Origin: an uncultured Clostridium sp.
GTDB lineage: Bacteria > Bacillota > Clostridia > Lachnospirales > Lachnospiraceae
Assembly: GCA_900544905.1 (NCBI GenBank)
Contig: UQXF01000042.1
Location: forward strand, 1-24,966
DNA length: 24,966 nt
Direction: 5' to 3'
Shown piece by piece: positions 22,489 to 24,966 of the stretch. The notes below the pieces were generated by a model that ran no database searches, was not told the origin of the DNA, and saw only the letters and a program-made list of their open reading frames with translations. A program made the translations under genes and the position numbers. How positions within the stretch are numbered: position 1 is the first letter of the stretch; each line of letters begins with the position of its first letter.

Positions 22489-22511
22489 GATAGAAAAAAT
22501 TCCAGAATTTT

Positions 22512-22526
22512 ATAACTTAAAGTTAT
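22512..22526. promoter_or_regulatory. LysR-type binding box between the LysR gene and leuC
   Basis: ATAACTT-A-AAGTTAT is a perfect 15-bp interrupted palindrome that contains the T-N11-A pattern of LysR recognition sites (T22513 and A22525). It lies 42 bases upstream of the leuC extended -10 element, a usual distance for an activator recognition site. Confidence 0.6.
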
Positions 22527-22568
22527 GATAAATATTCAAAATATATATTTTATTTATATTGGTCTTTG

Positions 22569-22577
22569 TGGTATGAT
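22569..22577 (+). promoter_or_regulatory. Extended -10 promoter of leuC
   Basis: TG-G-TATGAT has the extended -10 form with five of six -10 matches. The -35 position (TTTATT at 22549-22554) is poor, as is common for promoters that need an activator. The leuC ATG lies 39 bases downstream. Confidence 0.55.
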
Positions 22578-22616
22578 AAGAACAAAATTTATGAAAAGAA
22601 AAGGAGAGATTGTGTT

Positions 22617-23882
22617 ATGGGAATGACAATGACACAGAAAATCTTAGCCGCACATGCTGGTCTGCCAGCTGTTGAGGCAGGACAGTTAATTGAGGCAGAC
22701 TTGGATTTGGTATTAGGAAATGATGTGACGACACCGGTGGCAATCCATGAGATGGATAAGTTCAAGACAGACAAGGTGTTTGACAAGGATAAGATTGCGA
22801 TGGTATTGGACCATTTTACACCGAATAAGGATATCAAGAGTGCAGAGCACTGTAAATGTGTAAGAGAGTATGCCTGTGCACAGAATATTACTAATTTCTT
22901 TGACGTTGGGGAAATGGGTATTGAGCACGCATTACTTCCGGAAAAAGGATTGATTGTAGCAGGCGAGACCTGTATCGGTGCGGATTCCCATACCTGTACC
23001 TATGGCGCGCTGGGAGCCTTTTCCACCGGTGTCGGTTCCACCGATATGGCGGCTGGTATGGCAACCGGAAAAGCATGGTTTAAGGTTCCTTCTGCCATTA
23101 AGTTTGTATTGATTGGTAAGCCTGGAAAATGGGTGAGCGGTAAGGATGTGATTTTACATATCATCGGCTTAATCGGTGTGGATGGTGCACTTTATAAATC
23201 TATGGAATTTGTGGGAGACGGTATTGCCAGCCTTTCCATGGATGACCGTTTCACCATGGCAAATATGGCAATCGAAGCCGGAGCAAAGAATGGTATTTTT
23301 CCGGTGGATGAGAAAACAATTGCGTATATGAAGGAGCATTCCGTTAAGGAGTATAAGGTCTACGAGGCAGACGAGGACGCTGTGTATGATGAGACTTATA
23401 CTATTGATTTGAGCAAATTAGAGCCTACAGTGGCATTTCCGCATTTACCGGAGAATACAAAGCCAATCAGTGAAGTACCGGAAATTAAAATTGACCAGGT
23501 AGTGATTGGTTCCTGTACCAACGGGCGGATTGAGGATTTAAGAGTTGCCGCTAAGGTTTTAGAGGGAAGAAAATGTGCCAGGGGACTTCGTGTCATCGTA
23601 ATTCCTGCGACCCAGGCAATTTACTTACAGGCAATGGAGGAAGGACTGCTTAAGACATTTATTGAGGCAGGTGCAGTGGTTTCCACACCGACCTGTGGTC
23701 CGTGTCTTGGCGGACATATGGGAATCCTTGCAGCAGGTGAAAAAGCGGTGGCAACCACAAACCGTAACTTTGTAGGGCGTATGGGTCATGTGGATTCTGA
23801 GATTTATTTAGCTTCACCGGCGGTGGCAGCAGCCTCTGCAGTAACCGGAAAGATTTCCTGTCCCTGCGAGTTAGGATTATGA
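22617..23882 (+). CDS. leuC: 3-isopropylmalate dehydratase large subunit
   Basis: The 421-aa large subunit of isopropylmalate isomerase, which converts 2-isopropylmalate to 3-isopropylmalate in leucine synthesis. The three cysteines that hold the [4Fe-4S] cluster are present: C300 (GSCTNGR), C360 and C363 (PTCGPCLGG). Active-site segments ADSHTCTYG and the N-terminal MTMTQKILAAHAG are also typical. The length fits the shorter HacA/archaeal-type LeuC subgroup rather than the about 465-aa enterobacterial form; homoaconitase-like relatives cannot be excluded by sequence alone. The frame runs upstream to 22566, but AAGGAGAG at 22601-22608 marks the ATG at 22617. leuD follows after 110 bases, which contain no feature I recognise. 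Confidence 0.93.
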   Translation: MGMTMTQKILAAHAGLPAVEAGQLIEADLDLVLGNDVTTPVAIHEMDKFKTDKVFDKDKIAMVLDHFTPNKDIKSAEHCKCVREYACAQNITNFFDVGEMGIEHALLPEKGLIVAGETCIGADSHTCTYGALGAFSTGVGSTDMAAGMATGKAWFKVPSAIKFVLIGKPGKWVSGKDVILHIIGLIGVDGALYKSMEFVGDGIASLSMDDRFTMANMAIEAGAKNGIFPVDEKTIAYMKEHSVKEYKVYEADEDAVYDETYTIDLSKLEPTVAFPHLPENTKPISEVPEIKIDQVVIGSCTNGRIEDLRVAAKVLEGRKCARGLRVIVIPATQAIYLQAMEEGLLKTFIEAGAVVSTPTCGPCLGGHMGILAAGEKAVATTNRNFVGRMGHVDSEIYLASPAVAAASAVTGKISCPCELGL

Positions 23883-23992
23883 TTATCTGTTGGGACTGGC
23901 TCTGATAAGTTTTATTTCAGAATAGAGAAGGCACTGAGAAAAGGTACGTAACAGATTTGGTGTAATAGAAAGAGATGGAGGTATATATAGTT

Positions 23993-24478
23993 ATGAAAGC
24001 ACATGGAACAGTACATAAATATGGAGATAACGTGGATACAGATGTTATCATTCCTGCAAGATATTTAAATTCATCCGACCCGGCAGAGCTTGCTAAGAGC
24101 TGCATGGAGGATATAGATAAGGATTTTGTAAACCGGGTAAAGCCGGGAGACATCATGGTGGCAAACAAGAATTTTGGGTGCGGCTCATCCAGGGAGCATG
24201 CGCCGATTGCCATTAAGGCAAGTGGTATCAGCTGTGTCATTGCCGAGACCTTTGCAAGAATTTTTTACCGGAATGCCATTAACATCGGTCTTCCGATTAT
24301 TGAGTGTCCGGAGGCGGCAAAGGGAATTGAAGCCGGAGACGAGGTGGAAATTGACTTTGACAGCGGTATGATTTACAACAGGACAAAGGGAACGGAGTTC
24401 AAGGGTCAGGCATTCCCGCCGTTTATGCAGGAGATTATCAAGGCTGAGGGATTGGTTAATTATATCAATAATAAATAA
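23993..24478 (+). CDS. leuD: 3-isopropylmalate dehydratase small subunit
   Basis: The 161-aa swivel-domain subunit that completes the isopropylmalate isomerase with LeuC. It begins MKAHGTVHKYGDNVDTDVIIPARYL minus a few residues, has the substrate loop NFGCGSSREHAP and the following strand ARIFYRNAINIGLPIIE, all typical of the short LeuD family. An ATG at 23975 would add six residues but would leave no ribosome site; GGAGG at 23977-23981 is placed 11 bases before 23993. The 3' gap to the next gene has a T run (24482-24487) without a clear stem, so the end of the leuCD transcript is undefined. Confidence 0.93.
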   Translation: MKAHGTVHKYGDNVDTDVIIPARYLNSSDPAELAKSCMEDIDKDFVNRVKPGDIMVANKNFGCGSSREHAPIAIKASGISCVIAETFARIFYRNAINIGLPIIECPEAAKGIEAGDEVEIDFDSGMIYNRTKGTEFKGQAFPPFMQEIIKAEGLVNYINNK

Positions 24479-24516
24479 TGTTTTTTTGACTGTGGGTTAA
24501 GAGGAGAGATACCGGG

Positions 24517-24792
24517 ATGGAGTTTCAGGAGATTATAAAGCAGATTACTTCTATATGTAAAGAAAATAATGTAACTTCGTTACTGCTATTTGGTTCTTAT
24601 GCAAAGGGAACAAATACGGAAAAGAGTGATATTGATATTGTTGTCCGTGGTAATTATAATTTCCTTAAGCTGGAAGAAGAATTGCAGAACATTCCCACAT
24701 TAAAAACTATCGATATTTTTGAATGGGAAACGTGTAAAGATAATGTGCTGCTTAGAGAGGATATTGAAAAATATGGAAAGAAAATTTATTAA
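24517..24792 (+). CDS. Minimal nucleotidyltransferase (MNT/HI0073-like), probable MntA-type partner
   Basis: A 91-aa minimal nucleotidyltransferase. The active-site signature is complete: G26-S27 in LLFGSYAKG, D38 and D40 in SDIDI, and the third acidic residue D66 in LKTIDIFEW. In the family such proteins pair with a HEPN-fold protein; in characterised MntA-HepT systems the nucleotidyltransferase is the antitoxin that AMPylates the HEPN RNase. GAGGAGAG at 24501-24508 supports the ATG. The next gene overlaps it by 20 bases and has HEPN-like sequence, supporting a two-gene module. Whether it is a toxin-antitoxin pair or the less understood HI0073/HI0074 type is open. Confidence 0.88.
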   Translation: MEFQEIIKQITSICKENNVTSLLLFGSYAKGTNTEKSDIDIVVRGNYNFLKLEEELQNIPTLKTIDIFEWETCKDNVLLREDIEKYGKKIY

Positions 24793-24918
24793 TCGCTTTT
24801 ATTCCTATTGTAACTGTTTGAAGGATTTTTCTGAAGCAAAGCATAGAGATGTAACGGATTCTTTTGTTTTAAGTGGAACAGTCAATAAGTTTTCCCTGAC
24901 TTTTGACCTGTCATGGAA
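24773..24918 (+). CDS. HEPN-type nucleotidyltransferase partner (HI0074-like), cut by contig end
   Basis: The ATG at 24773 lies inside the end of the nucleotidyltransferase gene. The frame reads MERKFINRFYSYCNCLKDF, and further on FSLTFDLSW, which matches the first helices of HI0074-type substrate-binding/HEPN proteins (typical F-x-L-x-F-(D/E)-L-(S/A)-W-K). About 48 codons are genomic. From 24919 the frame continues into adapter sequence and must not be translated. The RNase motif of toxic HEPN proteins (R-x4-6-H) would lie beyond the break, so activity cannot be judged. Confidence 0.75.
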
Positions 24919-24966
24919 CTGTCTCTTATACACATCTGACGCTGCCGACGATCTTACGCGTGTAGA
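24919..24966. other. Illumina Nextera adapter read-through (sequencing artefact)
   Basis: Positions 24919-24937 equal the Tn5 mosaic end CTGTCTCTTATACACATCT, and 24938-24951 (GACGCTGCCGACGA) complete the reverse complement of the Nextera read 1 adapter. Then 24952-24959 (TCTTACGC) occupies the 8-base i5 index slot, and 24960-24966 (GTGTAGA) begins the P5-side sequence. This order is exactly the library construct, so these bases are not from the organism. Confidence 0.97.

Noticed and set aside
24480..24487. Terminator after leuD
   Set aside because: There is a T run but no convincing G+C stem before it.
24919..24937. Tn5 mosaic end as a sign of a transposon
   Set aside because: It is followed by library adapter and index sequence and lies at the contig end, so it is a preparation artefact.

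Overview
The window looks like a chromosomal contig end from an anaerobic Firmicute, most likely a Lachnospiraceae-type gut Clostridia. The evidence is strong AGGAGG-type ribosome binding sites, moderate A+T content, a clostridial-style type IV pilus cluster, a YqeG / shikimate / M24 peptidase cluster and a HacA-type leuCD pair. Taxonomy is inferred from protein style only; no rRNA is present.

Positions 1-17627 hold one long plus-strand type IV pilus (T4P) transcription unit. It opens with the last codons of an upstream gene (possibly pilT). Then come pilC (inner-membrane platform), a major prepilin, a prepilin peptidase (PilD), a PilM protein fused to a PilN-like part, a PilO-like protein with a mucin-like linker, and four further prepilin-like proteins. 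In order, these four are a 497-aa V/I-like, a 976-aa K/X-like without Glu5, a 184-aa H-like and a 326-aa J/W-like protein. The last gene encodes a 1901-aa exported or membrane-anchored protein, followed by a textbook terminator. The gene order resembles minor-pilin plus PilY1 operons elsewhere, so the 1901-aa protein is the best candidate for a pilus-tip adhesin or effector. It contains at least four divergent copies of an alpha/beta half-module. PilB is not in the window, and the outer-membrane parts PilP and PilQ are absent, as expected for a Gram-positive type cell.

Positions 17640-18283 hold a Phd/YefM - RelE/ParE toxin-antitoxin pair. Its promoter is buried in a perfect 28-bp palindrome, the probable autoregulatory operator. 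Positions 18306-21425 hold a tightly spaced housekeeping set: YqeG phosphatase, a fused shikimate dehydrogenase - shikimate kinase, and an M24 aminopeptidase.

Positions 21438-24478 hold a LysR regulator divergent from leuC-leuD (isopropylmalate isomerase, leucine biosynthesis), with a LysR-type box between them. Positions 24517-24918 hold a minimal nucleotidyltransferase (MNT) and the start of its HEPN-type partner.

The last 48 bases (24919-24966) are not genomic. They match read-through into an Illumina Nextera adapter, including a sample index, so the true sequence ends at about 24918 and the HEPN gene is cut by the contig end.
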